From Schlegelella_A sp036496385 (GTDB lineage: Bacteria; Pseudomonadota; Gammaproteobacteria; Burkholderiales; Burkholderiaceae_C), in the NCBI GenBank assembly GCA_036496385.1, contig DASXLD010000006.1, positions 18,417 through 82,416 on the forward strand: a DNA stretch of 64,000 bases, in the 5' to 3' direction. Below the pieces are notes generated by a model. The model saw nothing but the letters and a program-made list of their open reading frames with translations. It made no database searches and had not been told where the DNA came from. The position numbers were made by a program, and so were the translations under genes. How positions within the stretch are numbered: position 1 is the first letter of the stretch; every line of letters begins with the position of its first letter. Shown piece after piece: positions 18,135 through 28,500 of this stretch.

Positions 18135-19427
18135 ATGAGCCGGACGCTCGCCGACTGGCTCGCCCACTGCGAGCAACTGCACCCGAGGTCCGTCGAGCTG
18201 ACGCTCGACCGCGTCGTTGCCGTCAAGGCGCGGCTCGGCATCGCGTTCGCGGCGCCGACGATCGTCGTCGGCGGCACCAACGGCAAGGGATCGACCTGCG
18301 CGATGATCGAGTCGATCGCGCTCGCCGCAGGCTACCGCGTCGGCCTTCACTCGAAGCCGCACCTGGTTCGCTTCGAGGAACGCTGCCGGATCGGCGGCGA
18401 GAGCGTCGACGGCGCGCTGCTGCTGCCGCACTTCGAGGCGGTCGAGCGCGCGCGCGGCGACATCAGCCTCACCTATTTCGAGTTCACGTTGCTCGCGATC
18501 GCGTCGCTGTTCGCGGCGACGACGCTCGATCTCGTGATCCTCGAGGTCGGCCTCGGCGGCCGCCTCGATGCGGTCAACGCGTTCGATGCCGACTGCGCGA
18601 TCCTGACCAGCATCGACGTCGATCACAGCGAATATCTCGGCACCGACCGCGAGGCGATCGGTCGCGAGAAGGCAGGCATCCTGCGCTCGGGCAAGCCGGC
18701 GATCGTCAGCGATCCGTTGCCGCCGCAGAGCGTGATCAGCGAGGCGGCGCGCATCGGCGCCGACCTGCGGCTCGCCGGCCGCGACTTCCGCCATGCCGGC
18801 GATCGTCAGCAGTGGAGCTGGTCGGGGCGAAGCCTGCGCTTCGGCGGCCTCGGCTACCCGGCGCTTCGCGGTGCCAACCAGCTGCTCAATGCCTCGGGCG
18901 CGCTCGCCGCGTTCGAGGCGCTGCGAGATCGGTTGCCGGTCAGCGCGCAGGCGGTCCGGACCGGCTTCGCGACGATCGATCTGCCGGGCCGCTTCCAGGT
19001 CGTTCCGGGCGCGCCGACGATCGTCCTCGACGTCGGCCACAACCCGCATGCGATCGCGGCGCTCGCGTCCAACCTCGATCAGATGGGATTCTTTCCGCGC
19101 ACGCACGCCGTCTTCGGCGTCATGGCCGACAAGAACATCGCCGCGATCCTCGCGCGCATGGCGCCGCTCGTCGACGCCTGGCACTTCACCGACCTGCCGA
19201 CGCCGAGAGCAGCGGCCGCCGCGCAGCTCGCGACGGCGTTGCGCGACGTGGGGCCGGCCGCGGCGCATGCGACCATCGCCACGCACACGAGCCCCGGCGA
19301 GGCGCTCGCTGCCGCAGCGGCCGGCGCAGACCCGGCTGATAGAATCGTCGTCTTCGGCTCGTTCTACACCGTTGGCGGCGTGCTGGAGAACGGGCTGCCG
19401 GAACGGTCCGGCCGTCACCTGTCCTGA
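18135..19427 (+). CDS. folC: Bifunctional dihydrofolate/folylpolyglutamate synthase
   Basis: Mur-ligase family enzyme that adds glutamate to dihydropteroate and to folates. 430 residues; P-loop VGGTNGKGSTCAMIESI, the LEVGLGGRLDAVNAF and TSIDVDHSEYLGTDRE blocks (metal-binding), and the C-terminal LDVGHNPHAIAALASNLDQM. It starts 16 nt after accD. Confidence 0.96.
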   Translation: MSRTLADWLAHCEQLHPRSVELTLDRVVAVKARLGIAFAAPTIVVGGTNGKGSTCAMIESIALAAGYRVGLHSKPHLVRFEERCRIGGESVDGALLLPHFEAVERARGDISLTYFEFTLLAIASLFAATTLDLVILEVGLGGRLDAVNAFDADCAILTSIDVDHSEYLGTDREAIGREKAGILRSGKPAIVSDPLPPQSVISEAARIGADLRLAGRDFRHAGDRQQWSWSGRSLRFGGLGYPALRGANQLLNASGALAAFEALRDRLPVSAQAVRTGFATIDLPGRFQVVPGAPTIVLDVGHNPHAIAALASNLDQMGFFPRTHAVFGVMADKNIAAILARMAPLVDAWHFTDLPTPRAAAAAQLATALRDVGPAAAHATIATHTSPGEALAAAAAGADPADRIVVFGSFYTVGGVLENGLPERSGRHLS

Positions 19428-19478
19428 GCCGGCAACGGCTCGCATCGCTCGCATTCGGCTTCGAACGCTCGGTCCACC

Positions 19479-20273
19479 ATGTTCAAGCAGAAGCGCGACT
19501 CCGCTCCCGACAAGCCCAGGATCGAGCCCGCCGACGCCGTCCGGCAGGCGCGCACCCGTGCCCGCCAGCGGCTGATCGGCGCGATCGTGCTGCTGGTGAT
19601 CGGCATCATCGGCTTTCCGCTCGTCTTCGAGACCCAGCCCCGGCCGATCCCGGTCGACGTGCCGATCGAGATCCCGCGTCGCGATGCGCTGCCGCCGCTC
19701 ACGATGCCGCCGCCGCGGTCGACGGCGACGCGACCGGCGGCGATGGCCAGCGACGCCGCGGCGACGACCGATGCAGCGACGACGACGCCGGCGGCGGCGG
19801 CGCGGACGGCGCCGGCCACAGCGCGCGGCGGCGACGGCGCGGTCACGGAATCGAGCGGCGACTCGGCGCACGACACCAGCGGGTCGCGCGCGATCGCGCA
19901 CGCGAGCTCGCCCGCCGAGACGCCGCGCCGCGCCGCGAGTGCGGCCGTCGTCGCCATCGCACCGGCGTCTGCGGCGACGCGTTCCGCGGACGGCGAGCGC
20001 GCGCGTGCGCTGCTCGAAGGGCACCCGGCATCGGCTGCCGAAGAGCAGCGCTTCGTCGTCCAGGTCGGCGCCTTCGCCGACGCCGAGGCCGCACGCGAAA
20101 CCCGCAAGAACGTCGAGAAGCTCGGCTTCAAGACTTACACCCAGGTAGCGCAGACGTCGGCGGGCAACCGCATCCGCGTTCGCGTCGGGCCGTTCACGAC
20201 CCGCGGCGAGGCCGAGGCAGCGCTCGCGAAGGCCAAGGCGGCCGGCATCAGCGCCGTGCTGCTGACGCTGTGA
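19479..20273 (+). CDS. SPOR-domain protein (DedD-like)
   Basis: Bitopic inner-membrane protein of 264 residues: a short Lys/Arg-rich cytoplasmic part (MFKQKRDSAPDKPRIE), one membrane helix (LIGAIVLLVIGIIGFPLVF, about 30-48), a long low-complexity Ala/Thr linker, and a C-terminal SPOR domain (FVVQVGAFADAEAARETRKN...GNRIRVRVGPFTTRGEAEAAL). SPOR domains bind denuded glycan at division sites, so a role at the septum is likely. The folC-dedD-cvpA order matches E. coli. Confidence 0.88.
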   Translation: MFKQKRDSAPDKPRIEPADAVRQARTRARQRLIGAIVLLVIGIIGFPLVFETQPRPIPVDVPIEIPRRDALPPLTMPPPRSTATRPAAMASDAAATTDAATTTPAAAARTAPATARGGDGAVTESSGDSAHDTSGSRAIAHASSPAETPRRAASAAVVAIAPASAATRSADGERARALLEGHPASAAEEQRFVVQVGAFADAEAARETRKNVEKLGFKTYTQVAQTSAGNRIRVRVGPFTTRGEAEAALAKAKAAGISAVLLTL

Positions 20274-20282
20274 GCGCGTGCG

Positions 20283-20798
20283 ATGACCGAATGGCCGGCT
20301 CTCGGCTGGATCGACATCGCGATGCTCGCGGTGATCGTGCTGTCGGCGCTCGCCGGCGCCGTGCGCGGGCTGACGTTCGAGATCCTGTCGCTGCTCGGCT
20401 GGGTCGCCGCCTGGTTCGCCGGCCTCTGGCTCGGGCCCTTGCTGGCGCCGCACCTGCCGATCGCCACGCCGGGCTCGCCCTTGAACAACATCGCCGCGTT
20501 CGCGGCTGCGTTCCTGATCGTGCTCATCCTGTCCGGGCTTGCCGCACGCGCCATCTCGGCGCTGGTCGGCAAGACCCTGCTTCGCCCGCTCGACCGGCTG
20601 CTCGGCGCGGTGTTCGGGATCCTGCGCGGCCTGCTGGTGCTGCTCGCGGTCGCGATCGTCGTCTCGTTCACGCCGCTGGCGTCGTCGACGGCATGGCGCG
20701 AGTCGTACGGCGCCGTCTGGTTGAATACGATCCTGCACGAGCTGGTGCCGCTCGTTGCGCCCAATGCGATCGAGCCGCCGGCCCAGCGCAGCGTGTGA
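20283..20798 (+). CDS. cvpA: CvpA family membrane protein
   Basis: Inner-membrane protein of 171 residues with four predicted helices: AMLAVIVLSALAGAVRGLTF, LLGWVAAWFAGLWLGPLL, FAAAFLIVLILSGLAARA and GILRGLLVLLAVAIVVSF. CvpA is known from colicin V production and envelope stress tolerance. It starts 9 nt after the SPOR gene and precedes purF, the standard arrangement. Confidence 0.9.
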   Translation: MTEWPALGWIDIAMLAVIVLSALAGAVRGLTFEILSLLGWVAAWFAGLWLGPLLAPHLPIATPGSPLNNIAAFAAAFLIVLILSGLAARAISALVGKTLLRPLDRLLGAVFGILRGLLVLLAVAIVVSFTPLASSTAWRESYGAVWLNTILHELVPLVAPNAIEPPAQRSV

Positions 20799-20832
20799 CG
20801 CCCGCTCGCCCCTGACTGTCGAGGAGCCTGCC

Positions 20833-22356
20833 ATGTGTGGAATCGTCGGAGTGATCGCCCGGTCGCCAGTCAACCAGCTGATCTACGACGCCCTGCTGCT
20901 GCTTCAGCATCGCGGCCAGGACGCCGCCGGCATCGTGACAATGCAGGGCACCAAGTGCTTCATGCAGAAGGCACGCGGCATGGTGCGCGATGTCTTTCGC
21001 ACCCGCAACATGCGGGCGCTGCCGGGCAACGTCGGCCTCGGCCAGGTGCGCTACCCGACTGCCGGCAACGCCTACAGCGAGGAGGAGGCGCAGCCGTTCT
21101 ACGTCAATGCGCCGTACGGCATCGTCCTCGTCCACAACGGCAACCTGACCAACGCCGCGGCGCTGAAGCAGGAGCTGTTCGACATCGATCGCCGCCACAT
21201 CAACACCGGCAGCGACACCGAGGTGCTGATCAACGTCCTCGCCCACGAGCTCGAGCGCGCCGCGCGCGACCGCCAGCTCTCGGCCGAGGAAGTGTTCGCC
21301 GCGGTCGGCGCCGTGCACCGTCGAGTCAAGGGCTCGTACGCCGTCGTCGCGCTGATCGCCGGCCACGGACTGCTCGCGTTTCGCGATCCGTTCGGCATCC
21401 GGCCGCTCGCGTTCGGCGAGGGCGTGGGGCCGGACGGGCCCGAAGTGATGGTGGCGAGCGAATCGGTGGCGATCGTCGGCACCGGCCACACCCTGACGCG
21501 CGACGTCGCGCCCGGCGAGGCGATCTTCATCGGCCTCGATGGCAACGTGCACGCCCGCCAATGCGCCGAGCGGCCGACGCTTCATCCGTGCATGTTCGAG
21601 TACGTCTATCTGGCGCGGCCCGACTCGATCCTCGATGGCATCTCGGTCTATCAGGCTCGCCTCAACCTCGGCGAGACGCTCGCGCAGCGCGTCATCTCGA
21701 CGCTGCCGCCGTCGGAGATCGACGTCGTCATCCCGATTCCGGAGTCGAGCCGGCCGTCGGCGATGCAGCTCGCGCAGCGGATCGGCAAGCCCTACCGCGA
21801 GGGGTTCGTCAAGAACCGCTACGTCGGCCGCACCTTCATCATGCCGGGCCAGGGCGTGCGCAAGAAGTCGGTGCGGCAGAAGCTGAACGCGATCGAGGTC
21901 GAGTTCAGGGGCAGGAACGTGCTGCTTGTCGACGACTCGATCGTGCGCGGCACGACGTCGAAGGAGATCGTCCAGATGGCGCGCGACGCCGGCGCGAAGA
22001 AGGTCTATCTCGCCTCGGCGGCGCCACCGGTGCGTTTCCCCAACGTCTACGGCATCGACATGCCGACCAGCGCCGAGCTCATCGCGCATGGCCGCTCGAT
22101 CGAGGAGATCCGCGAGTTCATCGGCGCCGACAAGCTGATCTACCAGGACGTCGCGGCAATGAAGCGAGTCGTCGGCGCCCTCAACCCGAAGCTCGACGGT
22201 TTCGAGGCGTCGTGCTTCGACGGCGTCTACATCGCCGGCGACATCAGCGCCGACGACGTCGCGGCGATGGCTGCCGGTCGCAAGCGCGACGACGAGGACG
22301 ATGCCGCCGCCGATCGCAGCGCGCTCACTTTGCAGAGCGCCGCCGAGCCCGCCTGA
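20833..22356 (+). CDS. purF: Amidophosphoribosyltransferase
   Basis: First committed step of purine synthesis: transfers glutamine nitrogen to PRPP. ATG at 20833 with ribosome site gaggag exposes the catalytic Cys2 (MCGIVGVIA); upstream in-frame starts would mask it and are wrong. 507 residues; Ntn glutaminase domain followed by a phosphoribosyltransferase domain with the PRPP loop VLLVDDSIVRGTTSKEIV. The stop overlaps metZ (TGATG). Confidence 0.97.
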   Translation: MCGIVGVIARSPVNQLIYDALLLLQHRGQDAAGIVTMQGTKCFMQKARGMVRDVFRTRNMRALPGNVGLGQVRYPTAGNAYSEEEAQPFYVNAPYGIVLVHNGNLTNAAALKQELFDIDRRHINTGSDTEVLINVLAHELERAARDRQLSAEEVFAAVGAVHRRVKGSYAVVALIAGHGLLAFRDPFGIRPLAFGEGVGPDGPEVMVASESVAIVGTGHTLTRDVAPGEAIFIGLDGNVHARQCAERPTLHPCMFEYVYLARPDSILDGISVYQARLNLGETLAQRVISTLPPSEIDVVIPIPESSRPSAMQLAQRIGKPYREGFVKNRYVGRTFIMPGQGVRKKSVRQKLNAIEVEFRGRNVLLVDDSIVRGTTSKEIVQMARDAGAKKVYLASAAPPVRFPNVYGIDMPTSAELIAHGRSIEEIREFIGADKLIYQDVAAMKRVVGALNPKLDGFEASCFDGVYIAGDISADDVAAMAAGRKRDDEDDAAADRSALTLQSAAEPA

Positions 22357-23582
22357 TGGCCGATCGGAAGCTGCCTCGGAAGGCGCTGCCGGAGGGGCTG
22401 CGCCTCGACACTCTCGCCGTGCGCGAGGGCCTGCCGGCGAGCGCCTGGGGCGAGAACTCGGAAGCTCTCTTCCTGACCAGCAGCTTTGTCCAGCCCGATG
22501 CAGCGACCGCCGCGGCGCGCTTTGCCAACGAGGAAGAGGCGTTCATCTATTCGCGCTTCACCAACCCCACGGTGACGATGATGGAGCGCCGCCTGGCCGC
22601 GCTCGAAGGCGCCGAGGCGTGCATCGCGACCTCGAGCGGAATGAGCGCGATCCTCCTGCTCGGGATGGGTCTGCTCAAGGCCGGCGATCACGTCATCTGC
22701 TCGCAGAGCGTGTTCGGCGCGACCGTCATGCTGTTCGGCCGCGAGTTCGCGAAGTTCGGCGTCGAGACGAGCTTCGTCTCGCAGACCGACGTCGGCGAAT
22801 GGCGGAAGGCCATGCGGCCGAATACGAAGTTGCTGTTCGCCGAGTCGCCGACCAATCCGCTGACCGAGGTCTGCGACATCCGCGCTCTCGCCGCGATCGC
22901 GCACGACGCTGGCGCCGTGCTCGCGGTCGACAACTGCTTCTGCACGCCGGCGCTGCAGCGGCCGATCGATCTCGGCGCCGATTTCATCGTCCACTCGGGG
23001 ACCAAGTACCTCGACGGCCAGGGCCGCGTCATCGCCGGCGCGTTGTGCGGCGGCGAGAGCGCGGTCAATGAGAAGCTCGTCCCGGTCATGCGCAGCGCCG
23101 GAATGACCTTGTCGCCGTTCAATGCCTGGGTCGTCCTCAAGGGACTCGAGACGCTGTCGATCCGCATGCAGGCGCAGAGTGCTCGCGCGCTCGCACTTGC
23201 GCACTGGCTCGAGCGGCAGCCGGCGGTCGAGCGGGTCTTTTTCCCGGCGCTGGAGTCGCACCCCCAGCACGCGCTGGCGATGGCGCAGCAGTCGGGGTGC
23301 GGCGGTGCAGTCGTGTCCTTCGTCGTTCGCGGCGGCAGCGCGACCGCAGCGCGCAAGAACGCCTTCCACGTCATCGATCGCACGCTCGTCTGCTCGATCA
23401 CCGCGAACCTCGGCGACACGAAGACGACGATCACGCATCCGGCGAGCACGTCGCACGGCCGGCTGAGCGAGGAACAGCGCGCCGCCGCCGGGATCACGCA
23501 AGGGATGATCCGCGTCGCGGTCGGCCTCGACGACATCGCCGACATCGAGGCCGACCTCGCGCGCGGCCTGGCGACGCTGTGA
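22356..23582 (+). CDS. metZ: O-succinylhomoserine sulfhydrylase
   Basis: PLP-dependent enzyme forming homocysteine from O-succinylhomoserine and sulfide. 408 residues. Cys/Met-metabolism family motifs: FIYSRFTNPTVTMMERRLA, ATSSGMSAILLLGMGLL, and the PLP Lys217 in HSGTKYLDGQGR. The assignment as metZ rather than metB or metC rests on the DNCFCTPALQRPIDLGAD-type sequence and on its position behind purF, usual in Pseudomonas and betaproteobacteria. It overlaps gltX in a GTGA. Confidence 0.92.
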   Translation: MADRKLPRKALPEGLRLDTLAVREGLPASAWGENSEALFLTSSFVQPDAATAAARFANEEEAFIYSRFTNPTVTMMERRLAALEGAEACIATSSGMSAILLLGMGLLKAGDHVICSQSVFGATVMLFGREFAKFGVETSFVSQTDVGEWRKAMRPNTKLLFAESPTNPLTEVCDIRALAAIAHDAGAVLAVDNCFCTPALQRPIDLGADFIVHSGTKYLDGQGRVIAGALCGGESAVNEKLVPVMRSAGMTLSPFNAWVVLKGLETLSIRMQAQSARALALAHWLERQPAVERVFFPALESHPQHALAMAQQSGCGGAVVSFVVRGGSATAARKNAFHVIDRTLVCSITANLGDTKTTITHPASTSHGRLSEEQRAAAGITQGMIRVAVGLDDIADIEADLARGLATL

Positions 23583-25003
23583 GCACGCCGCACGCGGCGC
23601 CGCGGATCGCGCCGGGGCAGCGGGTGCGGACGCGGATCGCGCCGTCGCCGACCGGGTTCCTCCATCTCGGCACCGCGCGGACGGCGCTCTTCTCGTGGGC
23701 ATTCGCGCGCCATCACGGCGGCGAGTTCGTCCTGCGGATCGAGGACACCGACGTCGCGCGGTCGAGCGCGGCGTCGGTCGAGCAGATCATGGAGTCGATG
23801 CGCTGGCTCGGCCTCGACTACGAGGAGGGCCCCATCCATCAGATGCAGCGGCTCGATCGCTATCGCCAAGTGGCCGACAAGATGCTCGCGAAGGGGAGTG
23901 CCTATCACTGCTACGCGACGCCGGCCGAGCTCGAGGCGATGCGCGAAGCGCAGCGCGCGCGTGGCGAGAAGCCGCTCTACGACGGCCGCTGGCGTCCGGA
24001 GCCGGGCAAGACGCTGCCGCCGATTCCGGCCGGCGTTCGGCCCGTCATCCGCTTTCGCAACCCGCAGGCGGGAGTCGTCACCTGGGACGATCTCGTCAAA
24101 GGGCCGATCACGATCGCCAACCACGAGATCGACGACCTCGTGATCGTTCGCGCCGACGGCGTCCCGACCTACAACTTCGCGGTCGTCGTCGACGACTGGG
24201 ACCTGCGGATCAGCCACGTTTTCCGCGGTGACGAGCACGTCAACAACACGCCGTGGCAGATCAATATCTTCGCCGCGCTCGGCGCACCGTTGCCGGTCTT
24301 CGCGCACGTTCCGATCATCCTCGGCAGCGACGGGCTGAAGCTGTCGAAGCGGCGCGGCGCAGTGAGCGTCACGGCGTACGAGGAGGGCGGCTACCTGCCC
24401 GAGGCGATGCTCAACTATCTCGCGCGGCTCGGCTGGAGCCACGGCGACGAGGAGATCTTCTCGCGCCAGCAAATGGTCGCCTGGTTCGACGGCAGCCACC
24501 TCTCGAGAAGCCCGGCGCAGTGGGACGCGGCCAAGCTCGACTGGGTCAATGCGCACTATCTGAAGGCGCTTCCCGAAGGGCGCCTGCTCGACCTCGTCGG
24601 CCCCCAGCTCGCGCGGCGCGGGATCAAGCCACCATCGGCCGCCGCCGTGCTGCGCGCGGCCGCGGTCTTCCGCGACCGTTGCAGCACGGGCGCAGAGCTC
24701 GCCGACTGGCTCGCGATCGTCTTCGCCGACGTCGCGCCGTCGCCGGAAGATCTCGCCCAGCACGTCACCGACGCCGTGCGGCCGGCGATCGCGACGCTGC
24801 GCGACAAGCTCGCCGGAGCGCCTTGGGACAAGGCCTCGATCGCTGCCGCGATCAAGGAGACGCTCGCGATGCACGGTCTGAAGATGCCGCAGCTCGCACC
24901 AGCGGTCCGCGTTCTCGTCTGCGGCCGCGCCCAGACGCCGTCGCTCGACGCCGTCCTCGAGGTGTTCGATCGGGCGACCGTGCTTGCTCGTCTGAGGGGC
25001 TAG
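23579..25003 (+). CDS. gltX: Glutamyl-tRNA synthetase
   Basis: Class I aminoacyl-tRNA synthetase charging tRNA-Glu. With GTG 23579 (coupled to metZ as GTGA) it has 474 residues; a GTG at 23624 would start at VRTRIAPSPTG, closer to the usual N-terminus, so the first 15 residues are uncertain. Signature HIGH-type motif is SPTGFLHLGTARTALF and the KMSKS-type motif is LKLSKRRGAVSV. The tRNA-Glu gene lies 230 nt downstream. The stop codon is embedded in the perfect palindrome GCCGCACGTGCGGC (25003-25016). Confidence 0.96.
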   Translation: MSTPHAAPRIAPGQRVRTRIAPSPTGFLHLGTARTALFSWAFARHHGGEFVLRIEDTDVARSSAASVEQIMESMRWLGLDYEEGPIHQMQRLDRYRQVADKMLAKGSAYHCYATPAELEAMREAQRARGEKPLYDGRWRPEPGKTLPPIPAGVRPVIRFRNPQAGVVTWDDLVKGPITIANHEIDDLVIVRADGVPTYNFAVVVDDWDLRISHVFRGDEHVNNTPWQINIFAALGAPLPVFAHVPIILGSDGLKLSKRRGAVSVTAYEEGGYLPEAMLNYLARLGWSHGDEEIFSRQQMVAWFDGSHLSRSPAQWDAAKLDWVNAHYLKALPEGRLLDLVGPQLARRGIKPPSAAAVLRAAAVFRDRCSTGAELADWLAIVFADVAPSPEDLAQHVTDAVRPAIATLRDKLAGAPWDKASIAAAIKETLAMHGLKMPQLAPAVRVLVCGRAQTPSLDAVLEVFDRATVLARLRG

Positions 25004-25033
25004 CCGCACGTGCGGCAGCGAGGGCCGGCCGGC

Positions 25034-25039
25034 TATAAT
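25034..25039 (+). promoter_or_regulatory. -10 box of the tRNA operon
   Basis: A perfect TATAAT 72 nt before tRNA-Ala, with no recognisable -35 hexamer at 16-18 nt (the region is the GC palindrome at 25003-25016). It probably drives the three tRNAs as one transcript. Confidence 0.55.
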
Positions 25040-25110
25040 GCTCGGCTTCGGTGGCGGCGATCGGCATTCTCGGCAAGCGCGATCGGCCGCTGTTCGCAGG
25101 AGTTTTCGAC

Positions 25111-25183
<73 letters not shown>

Positions 25184-25232
25184 CAAGATTGGTTGGACAT
25201 CGGGCTTCGCGAAGCCGGAATCGAGAGTTGCA

Positions 25233-25308
25233 GTCCCCTTCGTCTAGAGGCCTAGGACACCACCCTTTCACGGTGATTACAGGGGTTCGAATCCCCTAGG
25301 GGACGCCA
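25233..25308 (+). tRNA. tRNA-Glu (TTC)
   Basis: Starts GTCCCCTTCGTCTAGAGG and closes with GGGGAC-G-CCA, so CCA is encoded. Anticodon TTC at 25267-25269 in loop CTTTCAC. 49 nt behind tRNA-Ala; the gap contains the palindrome GGCTTCGCGAAGCC, a possible processing hairpin. Confidence 0.96.
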
Positions 25309-25359
25309 GCAGTTTCGCGCCGCCCGCAAGGCGAGCGGCCGCAGCGTGTTGCAGCAAGA

Positions 25360-25436
25360 GGAGTGGTAGTTCAGTTGGTTAGAATACCGGCCTGTCACGC
25401 CGGGGGTCGCGGGTTCGAGCCCCGTCCACTCCGCCA
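25360..25436 (+). tRNA. tRNA-Asp (GTC)
   Basis: Acceptor GGAGTGG pairs with CCACTCC, anticodon stem CCGGC/GCCGG, loop CTGTCAC with anticodon GTC at 25394-25396, T-arm CGGGTTCGAGCCCCG, encoded CCA. The slipin remnant begins immediately after the CCA. Confidence 0.96.
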
Positions 25437-25597
25437 GAAATCAGTTCCATGAGGTCCCAAAGAGGACGGAGCCGCAGCCGATCCAGCTGCGCTACCTGGA
25501 GACGCTGACAGTGATCGGCGCCGACAAGAACACGACCGTCGTCTTTCCGCTGCCGATGGACCTCATCGCGCCCTTCCTGGCCAAATCGAAGGCGTGA
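25437..25597 (+). pseudogene. C-terminal remnant of a slipin/stomatin-like (SPFH) gene
   Basis: The frame ending at the TGA at 25595 reads ...EPQPIQLRYLETLTVIG, then ADKNTTVVFPLPMDLIAPFL and AKSKA. The IQLRYLxTL and KNxTxVFPLPMD blocks are the conserved C-terminal end of stomatin-type SPFH proteins. Everything upstream (about 200 residues: membrane anchor and SPFH domain) is missing and the frame runs straight into tRNA-Asp, so this is a deletion or recombination scar. The stop overlaps the GTG of the cyclase gene (GTGA), suggesting that slipin and cyclase were once a coupled operon. Confidence 0.8.
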
Positions 25598-28500
25598 GCA
25601 CGCCGGCCGAGAAGCTGCAAGCCGACATCGCCGCGATCGAAGCGAAGCGCGCGGCGCTCGGCGACGCCGTCGCCGACCTCGTGATCGCGACGCTGAGCGC
25701 GCAGGCCGCTGCGCCCGCCCCCGCGCCGGCGCCGGCGCCGGCGCCGGTCGCCGAACAGGCGCTGCGCCAGGTCACGATCGTCTTCCTCGACGTCGTCGGC
25801 AGCACGCGGCTCAGCCAGCACCTCGACCCGGAAGCGATCCACGCGGTGATGGACGGCCTGCTCGCGCGCTGCACACTCGTCGTCGAAGCACACGGCGGCC
25901 GCGTCCTGCAGTACGCCGGCGACAGCGTCCTCGCCGCGTTCGGTGCCGACGAAGCGCGCGAGGACGATCCCGAGCGCGCCGTGCGCGCCGGGCTCGCGTT
26001 GCTCGAAGAAGGCAAGCTCCAGGGCGAGCACGTGCGGCGCGAGCATGGCCACGACGGCTTCGACGTTCGCGTCGGCGCGCATACCGGCGGCGTCCTTCTC
26101 GGCGGCGGCGTCGACGACAAGGGAACGATCCGCGGCATCTCGGTCAGCATCGCGGCGCGCATGGAGCAGACGGCGCCGCCCGGGCGCATGCGGATCAGCC
26201 ACGACACCTACCACGCGGTGCGCGGCGCCTTCGACGTGCAGCCGCAGCCGCCCTTGCAGGTCAAGGGCCGCGACGAGCCGATCCTCACGTACCTGGTCGA
26301 GCGCGCCCGGCCGCGCAGCTTTCGCTCCCGCGCCCGCGGCGTCGAGGGCGTGCAGACGCGCATGATCGGGCGCGAGCGCGAGCTGGCGCAGCTCGTCGCC
26401 GCGTTCGACGCCGTCGCCTCCGAGCGGCGCCTGCGCGCCGTCAGCGTCGTCGCCGATGCGGGCCTGGGCAAGAGCCGGCTGCTGCACGAATTCCAGAACG
26501 CGCTCGACGTGCATCCGCAGCCGTTCTGGCTGCTCCTCGGCCGCGCCGACCCGCAGACGCGGCTGCAGCCCTACGGTCTCTTGCGCGACGTCCTCGCCTG
26601 GCGGCTGCAGATCGGCGACGGCGACCCGGGCGACACGGCGCGCAACAAGCTCGTCTCCGGCCTGAAACCGTGGTTCGAAGAGCACGGCGAGATGAACGCG
26701 CACCTGATCGGCCAGCTCATCGGCATGGACTTCGCCGACAGCCCGCATCTGCAAGGCGTGCTCACCGACGCTCGCCAGTTGCGCGACCGCGCCTTCAACG
26801 CGGCGACGCTGTTCCTGCGCCGGCTCGGCGCGCGCGACGCGTCGCCGGTCGTGCTGCTGCTCGACGACCTGCATTGGGCCGACGACGGCTCGCTCGACTA
26901 CATCGCGCACCTGCTGGCGAACGCGCCCGACCTCCCGCTCCTGCTCATCATGCTGACGCGGCCCGAGCTGCTCGAGCGCCGCGCGGAGTGGGGCGCCGGC
27001 GCTCCGCACCACGAACGCGCCGACCTCAGACCGCTGGTGCCAGCGCAGCAGGACGCCCTGACCGACGCGCTCCTCGCGCGTCTGCCCGATGCGCCGCAGG
27101 CCCTGCGCGATCTGATCACCGGCAATGCCGACGGCAATCCGTTCTACATGGAAGAGCTGGTGCAGATGCTGATCGACGACGGCGTCATCGTCGCCGCCGA
27201 CCCCGAGCATTGGCGCGTGCTGACCGACAAGCTCGTCGCCGCGCACGTCCCGCCGACGCTCTCCGGCGTCCTGCAAGCCCGCCTCGACGCGCTCGACGCG
27301 CAAGACAAGCTCGCGCTGCAGAACGCGAGCATCGTCGGCCACGTGTTCTGGGACGGGGCGCTCGAAGCGATCGACCCGCGTTCGGTCGATTCGCTCGACG
27401 TGCTGCAGCGCAAGTCGCTGACCGAGCGTCGCGACAACATCACTTTCGAGGGCATCCGCGAGTACGGCTTCCAGCACCACCTGCTGCACCAGGTCACCTA
27501 CGAGACGGTGCTGAGGGCGCAACGGCGCGCCGGCCACGCCAAGGCGGCACGCTGGCTGGCCGAACGGCTCGGCGATCGCTCGGGCGAATACCTCGCCCTG
27601 ACCGCCGAGCACTACGAGCGGGCCGGCGACCAGGCCCAGGCGCTCGACTACTTCGAGCGCGCCGCGCGGGAAGCGCAGACACGCTACGCCAGCACCGCCG
27701 CGATGGCTTACCTGAAGCGCGCGCTGGCGATGCCGACGCTGACCGACCTGCGCCGCCGCGCCGCCTTGCTCGACCTGCAGTGCAGCGTCGCCGACATCCT
27801 CGGCGACCGCGCCGCGCAGGCGGCCGCGCTCGACGAGCGCGATCGCGTGGCCGAGCTGCTCGACGACGACGTGATGCGGGCTCGCGACCGGATCGGCCGC
27901 GCCCTGCTCGCCGACCGTGTCGGCGACTACGCCACGGCGGCAACGCTGGCCCGTGAAGCCTTGATCCTTGCCGAGCGTGTCGCGGATTCGCAAGCGGCGA
28001 CCCTCGCGTTCGGCGAGCTGGCCTGGATCGACCAGATGCATGGGCGGTTAGACGAAGCCCGGGAAAACGCGCAGCGAGCCCTCGAGTGGGCCCGGCGACA
28101 CCCGACCGACCTCTACCAGCAGCAGATGCTCACGGTGCTCGGAGCCATCGAAACCAAGACCCGCGATTTCGAGCGGGCGAGAGCCTACCTCGTCGAGGCC
28201 CGTACCGTCGCCCAGAAGGCTCGCAACCGTCGTACCGAGGGATCGATCCTCAGCGGGCTCGGCCTCCTGGCGCTTGCCGAGGGCGATGTGACGCTCGCGC
28301 GCCGCTGCTACGAGCTGGCGAGCAGCGCCGGCCACGATGTCGGTTCACCGTACCTCGAAGGCGGAGCGTTGTGGGGGGTGGGTACCGCCCTGGCGATGAC
28401 GAGCGAGCCCGCTTCGGCGCTGCCGCCGCTGCGCGAGGCGGTGCGCCTGTACGCCCTCGTCGGCAACCGCCTCGAGGTGGCACGCTGCCGCCTGGCGCAA

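Noticed and set aside
17907..20873. 988-codon minus-strand frame over accD-folC-dedD-cvpA
   Set aside because: Low-complexity shadow of four well-recognised genes on the plus strand.
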